This document shows positions 21,440 to 32,454 of a stretch of 64,000 nt of DNA, piece by piece (within the stretch, counting starts at the first letter, position 1; the number at the start of each line of letters is the position of its first letter). Below the pieces are notes generated by a model that was not told the origin of the DNA, did not search any database, and worked only from the letters and a program-made list of their open reading frames with translations. Made by a program: the position numbers and the translations under genes. Origin of the DNA: Leucogyrophana mollusca (lineage: Eukaryota; Basidiomycota; Agaricomycetes; Boletales); assembly GCA_021014945.1 (NCBI GenBank), contig MU266460.1, positions 1 through 64,000 of the forward strand, read 5' to 3'.

Positions 21440-22140
21440 GCTTCAATTGGCTTGAGCAGGACCCCTGCGTATCCCCCAAGAGCTTGTATAGGGCGAGCAT
21501 CAGTCTCATCAACAAAGACGACGTGACGCTGCGGTGCAGAAACTACATGATACTTCGGCAACTCGCCATTCGTATATACCCACCGCTTCACGCAAAGCCC
21601 TACTGTACCATCTCACCAATTCCTCACACCCCCGGGACACGAACAAAATGTCTGGTGCCATCAGTCGCCGGTCCCAGTCTCTGATTGGGAGCCCGAGGTG
21701 GAGAGAAAATCTCCATGTCAAGCATTCCTCTGTGCCAATCATTGCAGTCACAAAAACCTGGGCCACTCAAGCCATGAAAGTGGACAAGGGCTGGTGCCGT
21801 GAAAAGATGTAGTGTGCTCCCTAACCCACGCCTTGAAGTGGACACGTCATTCAGAATCACTGGGTTCTCGCAGGGTTCAATGTCGCTGAAGCCGTTGTAA
21901 ACATGGGGTGTTCAACCACCCAACTTGAGAAAGTGATTGTGCGGTTTTCGCCGAGTTTAAGACGGAGAAGTATGTATACGACGCCTGGGTGAAGGGACGC
22001 GGATAGGACAACGCTTTAGCTAGGTACTTAGATTCCATTTCCAACACCATGATGTCATGATCCTTTCCGCGATCGTGCGAACAGCTCTGTGCGTTGATAC
22101 TGTCGGTGTCCTCCGGTGCGCCTGCTGCCACTGGTTTCCA
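21440..22140 (-). other. Possible unassembled or decayed gene, minus strand
   Basis: Several minus-strand segments read as protein in frames linkable by possible introns: KLGENRTITFSSWVVEHP (about 21990-21940), AWVREHTTSFHGTSPCPLSW (about 21830-21770), and a C-terminal piece with LPKYHVVSAPQRHVVFVDE ending GGYAGVLLKPIEA-stop (about 21570-21448). I could not build one consistent chain: the candidate introns are 27-40 nt or frame-breaking. No family recognised with confidence. Confidence 0.3.
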
Positions 22141-22543
22141 AAACGACTTCCCAGTGGACCGTGTTGGTGAGACCGCTATTAAAGTTGGCTGGGTTGCTTG
22201 GACATGTTAGTGATTTGGGGTTTGCCACATTGACGTAAGGACGATGCTTGCACGACGTAACGTCCGGCAGATATCATCTTCTAGTAGCGGTAATACCGCC
22301 AAAGGGGTATCCATGTAAAGAGCGAACGTGCCGCAGTGGTCAACACTTATGCATACCAACAGATCCTGTGTATATAAGGGAAAGAACAGTAGTCCATGCA
22401 TCGTTGCGAGTGACAATATAAAGTACTTTGTGAGCGGAACAACATCTGTGGACATGTTATGTAAAACATGCCGTGCCATCATATCGTCACTGCACAAAAA
22501 GACAATATTAGAAGGGACAGATTAAACAGGTCTTATCGAACGC

Positions 22544-23879
22544 TTATGACAGGAATGCCATAGCGAAGAGAACGCCGACTACACCCGCGACTGACGAGAT
22601 GCCGAGGGCCTCAGCGCCGCTCGACGTTGGGGCAGCACCAGCAGCGCCTGAAGAGCCAGACGAAGGTGAAGAACCGCCAGCACCCCCAGTTGCGGAAGAG
22701 CCAGACGCGGAGGTCGCACCAGAGGGCGTGGGGTTGGCGGTGTAGAGCTGCGCGGACTGGTACGTCACACAGTTGGAGGAAGCGGGGACAACGGGGGTAT
22801 AAGGAGGGTCGACAACACCGGAAGCGGGTTGAGAGTAGGTCATCGTGACGCCATTAGTAACGTAGATGCCAACGGGGGTCTTAAGGTCAGCATCGCAGAC
22901 CTCGAACGTGCCGTTCTGTGCGTTGTTGGGCATGTTGTAGTTGCAGCCCATACGGTCGTAGATGTTCTGGCAGTAAGCGCCCTGGTCGTCGCTGGAGCTT
23001 GCGGGGTCGCAAATCGTGATGCAGAATGCGTTACCACCAATGAAGCTGTGGGAGGGTTAGCGACTTATCACAATATACGAGTGCAACCACTCACTTCGTC
23101 CAGTCAATGACCTGCTGGTAGGTGTTGTTGTTCCCACCGTTGCTGGGGAAGGCGTTGGAGTACATGAGACCTCCCAGAGGGTTCCCACGCTGGAGTAGTT
23201 AGGGAGTAAGCCCCACAATCGCACGCGTTCTACACTTTCTACGCACCAAGTCAGCACCGTGGGGGTCAAGTTCACCTCCGTAATCTTGAGCATTCATGTC
23301 AACCAGGGTCTGGTCGATAAAGCCGGCGATTTGGATGTACGCAGAGGTCTTGAGGAGCTGGGCACCTTGCAGGGCACCCGCCGGAATAAGACGGGTACCG
23401 TGACCAGGCTTCGTGCACCATGCAACCTCGTCGGCTTCTGAGTCACCGATGGTGGAGTTGGGTTGCGGAGGAGCCCACAAGCAGAAATCTGAAAAAAAAA
23501 AATTGAAAGAAAAGAAACTGCGTAAGGCGGACATGCTAGAACCAAACGTTACGTAGGCACTCGCCATCAATGTGGTTCACAAAAGAAGTCTGGCACTCCG
23601 AATCCTGGTTCTCAGTGGTCGAGTTACAAATGTTGTAACCGGTTTGAGGACCACGGATGGCGGCAGTGTTGTAGTCCACCTGGTAGGGCTAAAAATGCAC
23701 GTTTAGGCACTCGAAAGCAAAAAAGGCACAGAACGCAGAAGGTCGCCACTCACAATCCCTGAAGGGTACGCATAGTGCTTGTCAACGAGAGGGGTGGGGT
23801 CTGCGGGATCGGGTTGTGCAAGGGCGAATTTTGAAACAGCGGCAACGGCCAAAAGAGCGGAAAGAGTGGAGCGAGACAT
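22544..23879 (-). CDS. GPI-anchored secreted glycoprotein ('macrofage activating glycoprotein' type), 362 aa
   Basis: Five exons on the minus strand, 23879-23754, 23688-23565, 23488-23247, 23189-23095 and 23045-22544, sum to 1089 nt. Residues 1-21 (MSRSTLSALLAVAAVSKFALA) form a signal peptide. The body has paired Cys and sequences such as DFCLWAPPQPNSTIGD, GGELDPHGADLRGNP and CDPASSSDDQGAYCQN, the pattern of an agaricomycete family that databases label macrofage activating glycoprotein; its biochemical role is unknown. A Ser/Gly/Ala-rich stem and hydrophobic tail (GVVGVLFAMAFLS) indicate a GPI anchor, so it should sit on the cell surface or wall. Intron 2 (23564-23489) begins GC, not GT; the alternative GTGCCT donor breaks the frame. 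TTTATACC on the plus strand at 24015 gives a minus-strand TATA element. Confidence 0.88.
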
Positions 23880-24012
23880 GTCTCAAGTGGCTTATATCTT
23901 CGAAGTAAGTAGGTTTGAAGTGAAGAAGAGGAGCCGGGGACGGCGTCTGAGGTGCGAGCTACGGTGAAGGGGTAAAAGAAAAACTGTTGGTTGTCGCTGA
24001 TAGTCTCCACCT

Positions 24013-24019
24013 CTTTATA
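24013..24019 (-). promoter_or_regulatory. TATA box of the GPI-anchored protein gene
   Basis: TATAAAG on the minus strand, 134 bases upstream of the start at 23879. Confidence 0.5.
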
Positions 24020-24357
24020 CCCTGGTAAAAATAGCACTCACCAGGATAACGATCAATTCGCGCGGTCGAGAATAGAGCGGTGGGGACAAGGTGGCTCAGG
24101 GAGTGCTACTTTTAGATCGCCTGCACGGATACTGTTGCCCGCAAATGCACCTGGGCTGCGCAGCGACTGGCCATTGGTCATTTCAGTACCTCATTGCAGC
24201 ATGAGCTGGCAGCCGGATAATGATCCGTCCTCGCTTCAGGTCCCAGTATAAGGTGCGATGGAGATGCATTAATATATACCTGGAGGTTGTCAGTAACGGA
24301 GAAAAGAGACAGCCGTGATGACCGAGAACTGGGCATCGAGCGTGATACGGTGCGAAT

Positions 24358-25413
24358 TTAGGGCCGTTTGTTTTTATTCGAAGGCCTGACGATCCCAGGA
24401 CGGTATTCAAAGGAGCTTAAGGCTGCGAGCAAGGGTTTCAAGGTGAGGGCAGACATGGAGCACAGCCATCCCTGTGCAGTGTGACACGTGAGTTTTATTG
24501 TCTGGAGGCCTTGTCCAAGCGTGTTTTTGTACCTCATATTCGCCCAGCTTCTACGTTTCTGTCGCAATGTGCAGATCAGCGTAGTTCCCGCCGGCCCCGA
24601 CTCGGTCACGAAAGATTTGCCAATCAGGCAGCCCCGCAGATCAATACGTCCACCTTTCTCTCCAAATAATCTTGTGGACTTCTTCCCCCAGGACTCTGCT
24701 CACGAGCCGACCTACGTCGCAAGGTTACAATCACGGGCAGACGATAGCTTCGTCGTTGGATCAATCCCACCATTCAAGTAACCCTGGAGCTCCAATGCTG
24801 CAGTCAGCCTGACGTTGTTGTGCTGAGAGGGTCGTAATGCTCAGTTTGAACGTTCGGATTCTCGAGCCATTTTGTCTTCACGGGATGACGCCGGCCACAT
24901 CAACAGCATCTCCATTGCTATCGTCATCGAGATATACCCAGTCCATCTCTTTATCGTGATATCCTACAACCACATGCTATATCACCAGCCACTGGGAATC
25001 TCGGGTCCAAAAACTCCAAAAACTGCGAAACGCCCGACAGCGTCAGAAACCCGGTCACTAATACCTTCCCGGGCGTCGACGGTGTGCTGACAGTCCAATA
25101 CCTCCGATTCCTTTGTCCGCAGTACGCCGTCTTTCGGACAGGTGCTACCGTTATGATGCTCACCATGGCTAATATAAAGACTATGCTGCGAGGAAGTCAG
25201 CAGGGTCTTTGATGGGGCGATCCCGGTGAGCACTTGGACTCGCAGCAAGGTGAGCTGTATCACCCCAGCGGACCTCGGCGCCACCAGGAGCACCCCATGA
25301 CGAAAACACGTGGCGTCCATATCACCACCCACTTCACGGAATGTTAATGCACGTTCTAGCGCCAAGGCAAAATTAGTGCCACCCTTGTGCTTTAACGCCA
25401 CTATAGCGTGCAC
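24358..25413 (-). other. Coding-like remnants, part resembling a vWA domain
   Basis: The minus frame 25413-24982 begins with ALKHKGGTNFALALERALTF, the pattern of the MIDAS Thr region in von Willebrand A domains (GGTNF.xAL). Later comes SLYISHGEHHNGS, which may correspond to the strand ending in D/H-G-E in such domains. A second segment, 24609-24358, reads TESGPAGTTLICTLRQKRRS. No start codon, continuous exon chain or second domain could be established. It may be a broken gene or exons of a gene I could not join. Confidence 0.25.
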
Positions 25414-26166
25414 ACTGGATTGCCAAACTTCGGTCTTCCCACCCTGATACCGGTTTAGCAGCCATTATCTGGAGTCTGGTAGTCCCCTCCGAGATCTAAA
25501 GAGGAGTCCCTAGTCCCCTGTTACTACTTCGAAGTCTTTCGGTTCCCAGAAATTGATGTTATGGGAAGTGACACCAAGGAGTCTGGGTAAGTATTCGCAA
25601 TCAGCTTCAGGTTCCGTTAGTGTTGCGTTTTCTCCGAGGACGTTTGCTTCCATTGCGTTGGCGCAATGTCCCTCTCCTCGAAATACCTTTTTTTTTTTTA
25701 CCAAGTTCCACGACAGACATGAAGTGAAGTGACAAAGGACACATAGGACACCATGCTCACTGCGTCTCCGGGGCTCCATTCAGTGACCGCGATTGAGCAT
25801 GTTGTGGGAGATCGCAGTCCGGGCGGGGGAGGTGCCGTGACAGGTGGCTGTGGGCGGTGGTAGCATCTGGCAGCGACATTGTCAGCACCACCACCGTCTC
25901 CAAGAGTGCACGGGACCGACGCAAGTACAGGGCGAGCGATTGACCACCACATCTTTTATACATGCCTTGATGTGTGCCAAACCCAGTGCTCATCGCTTTC
26001 GTTGTTGTATCCCACTCTCCACCTCTTCCCTCTGCAGGTGTTTCCTTGCATCGGGATCGCGTTCGGTATCATCAGTGCAAGCCGGTAATGGCATCTGGCG
26101 CACGAGGTGCCAGTCGAATCGTGTGGAAGATTCCAAAGAGTTCCAACCGACTCCAACGTAGATACC
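25414..26166. other. Intergenic, no supported gene
   Basis: Only short overlapping frames. Bases 26167 onward begin the duplicated block that carries the GST gene. Confidence 0.4.
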
Positions 26167-26389
26167 ATAAGCTGCCTGGAGTGTGCGGGGGCTGTGGTGC
26201 CGTTAAGGTGTTGGTAGCCCCTCCTCCCTATGGGGATCAATATGACTCGACTAATCACGTTCCCCATAGATCCTAAGGACACGCCCTCCAAAACACTGGG
26301 GTTGACTGCGAGCATCAGTCAGCACGACGTATCGGTTGGCGCTGCTGATTCATGTCCTCCCTCCCTCCCAATATAGAATTGTTTCGCAG

Positions 26390-26397
26390 TATAAATA
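26390..26397 (+). promoter_or_regulatory. TATA box of GST1
   Basis: TATAAATA, 77 bases before the ATG at 26467. The same element precedes GST2. A CCAAT-like sequence (CCCAATATAG) lies just upstream. Confidence 0.65.
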
Positions 26398-26466
26398 CCT
26401 GCTGTTGGACCATCTTCTGAACAACACCTCCCTCATTGCAAGCTTGAGAAAGACGCGCCAAGAGCC

Positions 26467-27350
26467 ATGTCTACAGCGAACCCTATCACATTCTTTGACT
26501 TAGCATCGACAGTTGGCCCATTCTCCCCCCTGACATGGCGCACCCGGTAAGCAGCGAGGGGAACTAGAGTTGGCGCGGTGCGAGCGCTAACATCTCCCTG
26601 CGTGGCAGTTACGTGTTGAATTACAAGAACATACCCTATCGCACGGAATGGGTAGGCTTCGCCGATGTCGAAACTGTGCTCGTCTCGAACGGTGTGCCGC
26701 CGACCAGTGCCACGAAGCCCAAGTACACTGTGCCTGCCATCATCGATCGTAAAGATGGACAAGGTACTGCGATCGTTGCGGACTCGCCGCTCATTGCGGA
26801 CTACCTCGAGTCGACGTATCCAGCGAACACTATCTATCCCGACGGATCAAGGGATTTGCAGCACAAGCACGTCGGTGTGATCACCGCAAATGTATTGCGT
26901 CCTATCGTGCCGATGGTCATGGCTATAACTGCAACCGTTTTTGAAGGGAGAGACCAGGATGCTTTCGTGACCAGCAGGACGCAAATATTTGGTGCGCAGT
27001 GACCAGGCTCTTAGCAGGTTAAAGAGTAGCGTCTGATCCCAGGATGGCTCATATTCCCAGGTCAACCCCTAGCCGATATATACGCACCCGAGAAAAGGGA
27101 CGCATTACTGGCGGCGTTGTACGAAGGTTTGGATGCTCTATCGGCCTATATCGACGAGAATAGGTTGAGGGAGGGCGAGTGGTTATTCGGGGGTGATCGA
27201 CCGGCCTACGCGGACTTCGCGTTAGGTGCTGCGTTCGAGTGGTTCACGAAGGTGGGGCCCGAGGGTGCTTGGGACAAAATTAAAGGAAGGAATGAAAGGA
27301 AATGGGAACGCATCTATGAGGCTTGCCAGAGGTACTCGGAGGCGCAGTAG
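26467..27350 (+). CDS. Glutathione S-transferase 1, etherase-like fungal class, 250 aa
   Basis: Three exons, 26467-26546, 26609-26991 and 27061-27350, sum to 753 nt. The thioredoxin-like N-terminal domain starts ITFFDLASTVGPFSPLTW, followed by YVLNYKNIPYRTEWV and KYTVPAI before the conserved ADSPLIADYLE glutathione-contact helix. A C-terminal helical GST domain ends with GDRPAYADFALGAAFEW. The FFDLA..SP.TWxTR start is that of fungal etherase-like (FuA) GSTs, related to bacterial LigE-type enzymes and expanded in wood-decay fungi. The expected role is glutathione conjugation or reductive handling of plant phenolics or extractives; the substrate is inference. It is cytosolic, with no signal peptide. 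Both introns have GT..AG ends. It is a near-identical paralogue of the gene at 28141-29026, differing at roughly a dozen positions. Confidence 0.93.
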
Positions 27351-27555
27351 CGGAAAATGTTAGCGTCACGAAACTGAGGAGAAACAACCATGTATACTGA
27401 TAACGAATAACTGACTGCTCTCGCCAGACTTTCCCGCCCGCGCCCTGTCCCGTCGCATGAGTATCAAATGACAGCGATAATATTATCAACACAAAAACAA
27501 ATTGTACTGTTGCGAAAGACACCCTGATGCTTGAATTACTTATGCTATAGAGGCA

Positions 27556-27844
27556 TTATCCATGTATACGTTGCTCTATTAACCATGTGTCATATACCTC
27601 CCTCTCCGCCTTGAAATCGGCAAAAACCACGTCGTCAGGGCGTTCCTTGATTGGCACTACCACTTTACCCAGGTTGCGTGGTGGCACATCCTGCGTTTGC
27701 AACAGCCTCATCAGCAATCCTGCGAGAACCCAGTTCTCCTCGTGTGGACGTGAGGGGGTGTATTTTGCGCTTCAGACCAAGAAGTCGTGCTTCTTTTCGC
27801 GGCATTGCTCCTCATGTGTCATCTCGCTCGCAACCTTTGTCGTA
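27556..27844 (-). pseudogene. Severed 3' end of a FunK1 kinase gene
   Basis: Matches the last part of the intact FunK1 gene (29223-29543), including the C-terminus ENWVLAGLLMRLLQTQDVPP. It is cut off at 27844, where copy B of the duplication begins, so the kinase core is missing. Relative to the intact gene it also has a TGA at 27774-27772 where the intact copy has CGA, and it lacks about 32 bases corresponding to 29481-29512. It cannot encode a kinase. Confidence 0.85.
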
Positions 27845-28062
27845 AGCTGCCCGGAGTGTGCGGGGGCTGTAGCGCCGTTAAGGTGTTGGTAGCCCCTCCT
27901 CCCTATGGGGATCAATATGACTCGACTAATCACGTTCCCCATAGATCCTAAGGACACGCCCTCCAAAACACTGGGGTGACTGCGAGGGTCAGTCAGCACG
28001 ACGTATCGGTTGGCGCTGCTGATTCATGTCCTACTTCCCTCCCCAATAGATTTGTTTCGCAG

Positions 28063-28070
28063 TATAAATA
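28063..28070 (+). promoter_or_regulatory. TATA box of GST2
   Basis: TATAAATA, 78 bases before the ATG at 28141, at the same spacing as in GST1. CCCCAATAGA (CCAAT-like) lies about 20 bases upstream. Confidence 0.65.
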
Positions 28071-28140
28071 CCTGTCTGTTGGACCGTTTTCTGAACCACA
28101 CCTCTCCCATTGCAAACTTGAGAAAGACGCACCAAGAGCC

Positions 28141-29026
28141 ATGTCTACAGCAAACCCTATCACATTTTTTGACTTAGCATCGACAGTTGGCCCATTCTCC
28201 CCCCTGACATGGCGCACCCGGTAAGCAGCGAGGGGAACTAGAGTTGGCGCGGTCTGCGAGCGCTGACCTCTCCCTATGTTGCAGTTACGTGTTAAATTAC
28301 AAGAACATACCTTATCGCACAGAATGGGTAGGCTTTGCCGATGTCGAAACTGTGCTTGTCTCGAACGGCGTGCCACCAACCAGTGCCACGAAGCCCAAGT
28401 ACACTGTGCCCGCCATCATCGACAGTAAAGTTGGACAAGAACCTGCGATCGTTGCGGACTCGCCGCTCATTGCGGACTACCTCGAGTCGACGTATCCAGC
28501 CAACAGTATCTATCCCGACGGATCAAGGGATTTGCAGCACAAGCACGTCAATGTGATCAACGCAAATCTGTTGCGTCCTATCGTGCCGATGGTCCTGGCT
28601 GTAACTGCAACCGTTTTCGAAGCGAGAGACCGAGATGCTTTCGTGACAAGCAGGACGCAAGATTTTGGTGCGCAGTGACCAGGCTCTTAGCAGTTCAAAG
28701 AGTGGCTTCTGATCCCAGGACGGCATATGTTCCCAGGTCAACCCCTGGCTGATGTATACGCACCCGAGAAAAGGGACGCATTACTGGTGGCGTTGTACGA
28801 AGGTTTGGATGCTCTATCGGCCTATATCGATGAGAACAGGTTGAGGGAGGGCGAATGGTTATTCGGGGGTGATCGACCGGCCTACGCGGACTTCGCGTTA
28901 GGTGCTGCGTTCGAGTGGTTCACGAAGGTGGAGCCCGAGGGTGCTTGGGACAAAATTAAAGGAAGGAATGAAAGGAAATGGGAACGCGTTTATGAGGCTT
29001 GCCAGAGGTACTCGGAGGTGCAGTAA
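28141..29026 (+). CDS. Glutathione S-transferase 2, etherase-like fungal class, 250 aa
   Basis: Three exons, 28141-28220, 28285-28667 and 28737-29026, with exactly the exon lengths of GST1 (80, 383 and 290 nt). Same two-domain architecture: ITFFDLASTVGPFSPLTW and KYTVPAI in the thioredoxin-like part, GDRPAYADFALGAAFEW in the C-terminal part. Differences from GST1 include DSKVGQEP for DRKDGQGT, NVINANLL for VGVITANVL, and ARDRD for GRDQD, mostly conservative and clustered in the region after the glutathione site. No frame-breaking change is present, so both copies should be active. It ends about 200 bases from the stop of the convergent FunK1 gene. Confidence 0.93.
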
Positions 29027-29222
29027 CGCACAATGTGGCGTCGTGAAACTGGGCAGAAATTATCGTGTGTAAAGTTAATAACTAGCTGTGCAGCTACCCG
29101 ACTGTTTTGCCCATATCCCGTCCCATTGTGTGTGCACCAGATGACAGGGATAATGTCGATACAGAGAAACGCATCGTACAGTTGCGTAAAACATCCTGAC
29201 GTTGGGATTATTCATAGAGGCG

Positions 29223-32033
29223 TTATGCCTGAACAGACCGCTCTATTAACCAAGTGTCGTATACCTCCTTCTCCGCGTTGAAATCGGCAAAAACCACGTC
29301 GTCAGGGCGTTCCTTGACTGGCACTACCACTTTACCCAGGTTGCGTGGTGGCACATCCTGCGTTTGCAACAGCCTCATCAGCAATCCTGCAAGAACCCAG
29401 TTCTCCTCGTGTGAACGTGAAGGGGTGTATTTTGCACTTCGAACCAAGAACTCGTGCTTCTTTTCGCGGCATTGCTCCTCGTCCGCTTTCAGCCACAGGT
29501 CGAGACACCGTGATGTGTTATCCCGTTCGCGACCTTGGTCGTACCGTAAACAGATCCACACAAGGACCCAGATGAAGGATTCCACTTCGTGTCGGTAAAT
29601 GTGCGTGATATCTCCATCGAGACCTTCCTTGGTGAGCAAATCGCGCGCCATGAATGGGACCGTGCCCGTGCGTTGATTGCCAGTCGGTCCTTTCCCTATG
29701 ACGAGGGTGGCAAGGTCGAAGTCGTTCAGAACGCCCACCACTCGGCCAGATTCATCCTTATAGTACATCAGGTTGCCAGCACTGATGTCCCGATGGTGGA
29801 CGCCTCCCTTCCAAAGGTCACGGTGGCCTGCTGGCAGTGTCAACGAAGAAAGAACCATTTCTGATTTGGACTCACAAAGGACACAATCCCACCACGCGGA
29901 CAAGAACTCGGCGCCAGACAGCTCGGTGATAGGTGAAAGTTTGCGAAACACGAGGATATAAAGTGTGCGACTACCGTTCTCAGGGTTGGCAATACCAAGC
30001 GCCCGCCTGAGTTCTGCAGTAGAGTTCTCAAACTTGTACCAGAACAGGAGTTCGGGGACGTGATTCTCGATGTTCGGGTTCCCTTTCGCGAGCTCTGCTA
30101 CTTTGTCCAGGATCGCCGCTTCGCTGGAACGCGAATCCTCTGGCCAGAAAACTTTCGCGACCATCTCCTTTCCAGGATGTTTCTCTTCTAGTTGGGGACT
30201 GGTTACGCGGAAGAGGTTGGTGGAGCGTCCATTGACTCCGAAATGGGTCACCCTCTCGGCAGTATCCTCATGAAGGGTCAGGTCGACGTCACCCGCTTTG
30301 ACGACCAGAGCCGACTCGGATCCCGAGCCACCGACACGCTTGAATAGCGTGTTTCTACCCCAGTTTTCAGGCGACAGCCTCTGCAGGCAGAAAAGCAACA
30401 CGAGGAAGCGGGGAAGATCTTGGATGAAGTCGATCCCACTGCATTGGATCGGGTTCTGGCGGTCGTACAGCCAGACCCAAACCATACTGTCTGTAAATGG
30501 AATGTGAGTGTGACTGATCTATCGGGAAAGGGCTGTACATGCCAAGTACGATGAGGTTAATGAGATGGTTTGTGCCAAGGTGTGCGGCAAGCATTTCCGC
30601 AGAATAGATCGCTGTTTGTACTGTGGCGACAGGCTTCTTCGTTCTTTTCTGCGGTTGAACCTTCCCTCGCTTGCTGGATGTCTCGCCCGTTGCGCCCTCT
30701 TCACGCTTCCGCTTTAAGCCTGAGCGCTCAGAGATGGCTCGATCGTTCTCCGCATTCGCTATGGCTTTCGATGTGGGCTGCGACTTCCTGCTCGAGCGCC
30801 GCACTGAAGTTTGACAAATTGACTATCCGTGAAATAGAGGGGTCACGATCTAACTCACGAGGCTCAGACCGGGTGCTCTTGGATGTTCCTATCAAACTTG
30901 ACAGGGCCCTTTTGGCTTTCGCCTTGGAACTCGATATGGCGCTGGTAGTCGGTGCCTTGGAACTCGACGCGGTCGGAGCGGTGACGGACGTGACGGCAGG
31001 ATCGACCGCCTCTGCGTCCTCGGGAGGATCGAGTAGTCTGAGTGCGTCCGTTGACAGATAGATACCTTGCGGAGCCTCGTATCCCTGAATAGGGTACGAG
31101 GCAGGAGGCCCTTGTAGTTTGTGTCTTTTCGACTTGAATTCAACGACGGACAGTATGTCCTTCCACTCCATGCTTAAACTCGGTTTGTGCACAGCGTAGT
31201 TCAGAGCGTATTCGAGCCATGTACTCCTCTTGGGCTTCCTGGTGCCAATGCCGTTGGGGTTTTGAGGAGGTTTGGGGTCAGCCTTTTCGGAGATTTTGGT
31301 AGGAACAATTACGACGTCGGGTTTACGACGAGTCTCTCTGCCACGATGCTGTTGACGCATCTCAGCCGGGTCGTTCTGCTGAAATATAATCTGCTCGCCA
31401 TCAGCTTCCTTGGCCGCGGGAAGCCCATCGACGGCAGTGTGCCGAAGAGCCTCCAACGCGATGTTAAAAGCTGAGACCCAGGGTTTGTAGCGGTCTTTCT
31501 CGATGAGCAGGTTCGCGCTGAAAAGTGTATTTATCAGCGATCATAATCACAGGAGCCGTTCGGGTGGCGCTCACTAATTCTGCAGGTGGGTTTTGATGGC
31601 AGAGGTTGTGATAGAATTTGCGCCGTTCTTGATGGGTTCGCCGTTGCAAATGGGAAGCACGGCCGCAAGGCAGCGATCTCGTAATTCTTTTGCTGGTGGC
31701 GGTTGCTGGTCGGGTGACGCTCGGGGATTTTGTTCGGACAAGCGTTGCAAGAGGAGGTCCAACAGCGCATCGGCATTACATACCTGCGCCCGCTCGACAT
31801 CACGAGCGATCCAGGGCCTGATATCCGAGACTCTGCGATGAGTGGACTCAGTCTTTAGTGAGCAGATGATAGAAGTCAATAGAGACGCACTGGACCCCAG
31901 TGTGGGCGATGTGATCGCTCCTCACGGCCGAGCCACGATTGTGCGGGGTTGATTTCAATGTATCAGTCTGGGAGGCGACTTTGCTGGTTGATGGACGCGT
32001 AGGCGTCTTCTCCGGTCCTTGCTCAGATTCCAT
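29223..32033 (-). CDS. FunK1-type fungal protein kinase, 851 aa
   Basis: Six exons on the minus strand, 32033-31896, 31852-31575, 31517-30859, 30803-30539, 30486-29876 and 29827-29223, sum to 2556 nt. The C-terminal half is a FunK1 domain: RQNPIQCSGIDFIQDLPRF, the catalytic loop VHHRDISAGNLMYY (HRD), the metal-binding NDFDLATL in place of DFG, and GTVPFMA in the activation segment. The region around residues 225-340 is charged (KSKAKAKRALS, GLKRKREEG) and probably a nuclear-targeting linker. The last intron (29875-29828, 48 nt) is a multiple of three and open, so a naive model would keep it; removing it restores the usual CVLCHRDLWKGGVHHRD. The first intron (31895-31853, donor GTCCAG) is the least certain. 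Substrates are unknown. Starts divergently from the cytochrome b5 gene, 421 bases apart. Confidence 0.88.
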
Positions 32034-32454
32034 GGTAGATGGATGAGACAGAAGAGAAACTACGCGAGGCGTGGCTTTCGAACAACTTGGTAGCACGCGT
32101 ACGCGCCTTGTATGTTGGATGCCACATTAACCACCAGCGGCACTTGGCCACCACAATTTTTCATTTGGCGAACAAAAGGCCTTCCTTTTTATGCTGACTC
32201 TAACGGAAACAACCTTATACAGAAGACTGGCGACTAACCCTGCCAGTGTCCAGATAGGCCGACTGAGACTGGAAGGCTGTCCCGCACAGCTGCAGACTCG
32301 AGTCAGCGTGAAGCACAGCAGAATTTGCTTGAAAGCCTTTCTCAGGCTTTCTCTCACCATCCTTCAATCGACATCATATCGATAACGGGTTGTAAGCATA
32401 AGTCGAACATAGAATACGAACACTCATTTCTAGGCCTCCAACTTCCTCAAACCG

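Larger units (their letters stand above)
26167..27844 (+). repeat. Tandem duplication, copy A (GST1 plus FunK1 remnant)
   Basis: About 1.68 kb that matches 27845-29543 in order: GST promoter, GST gene, spacer, and the 3' end of a FunK1 kinase gene in opposite orientation. Copy A starts at AGCTGCCTGGAGTGTGCGGG, and copy B starts at AGCTGCCCGGAGTGTGCGGG directly after the FunK1 remnant, so the two are head-to-tail without a gap. Confidence 0.85.
27845..29543 (+). repeat. Tandem duplication, copy B (GST2 plus intact FunK1 3' end)
   Basis: Second unit of the head-to-tail duplication. It ends inside the intact FunK1 gene near GGTCGTACCG (29540), the same point at which the remnant in copy A is cut, which defines the junction. 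Confidence 0.85.
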
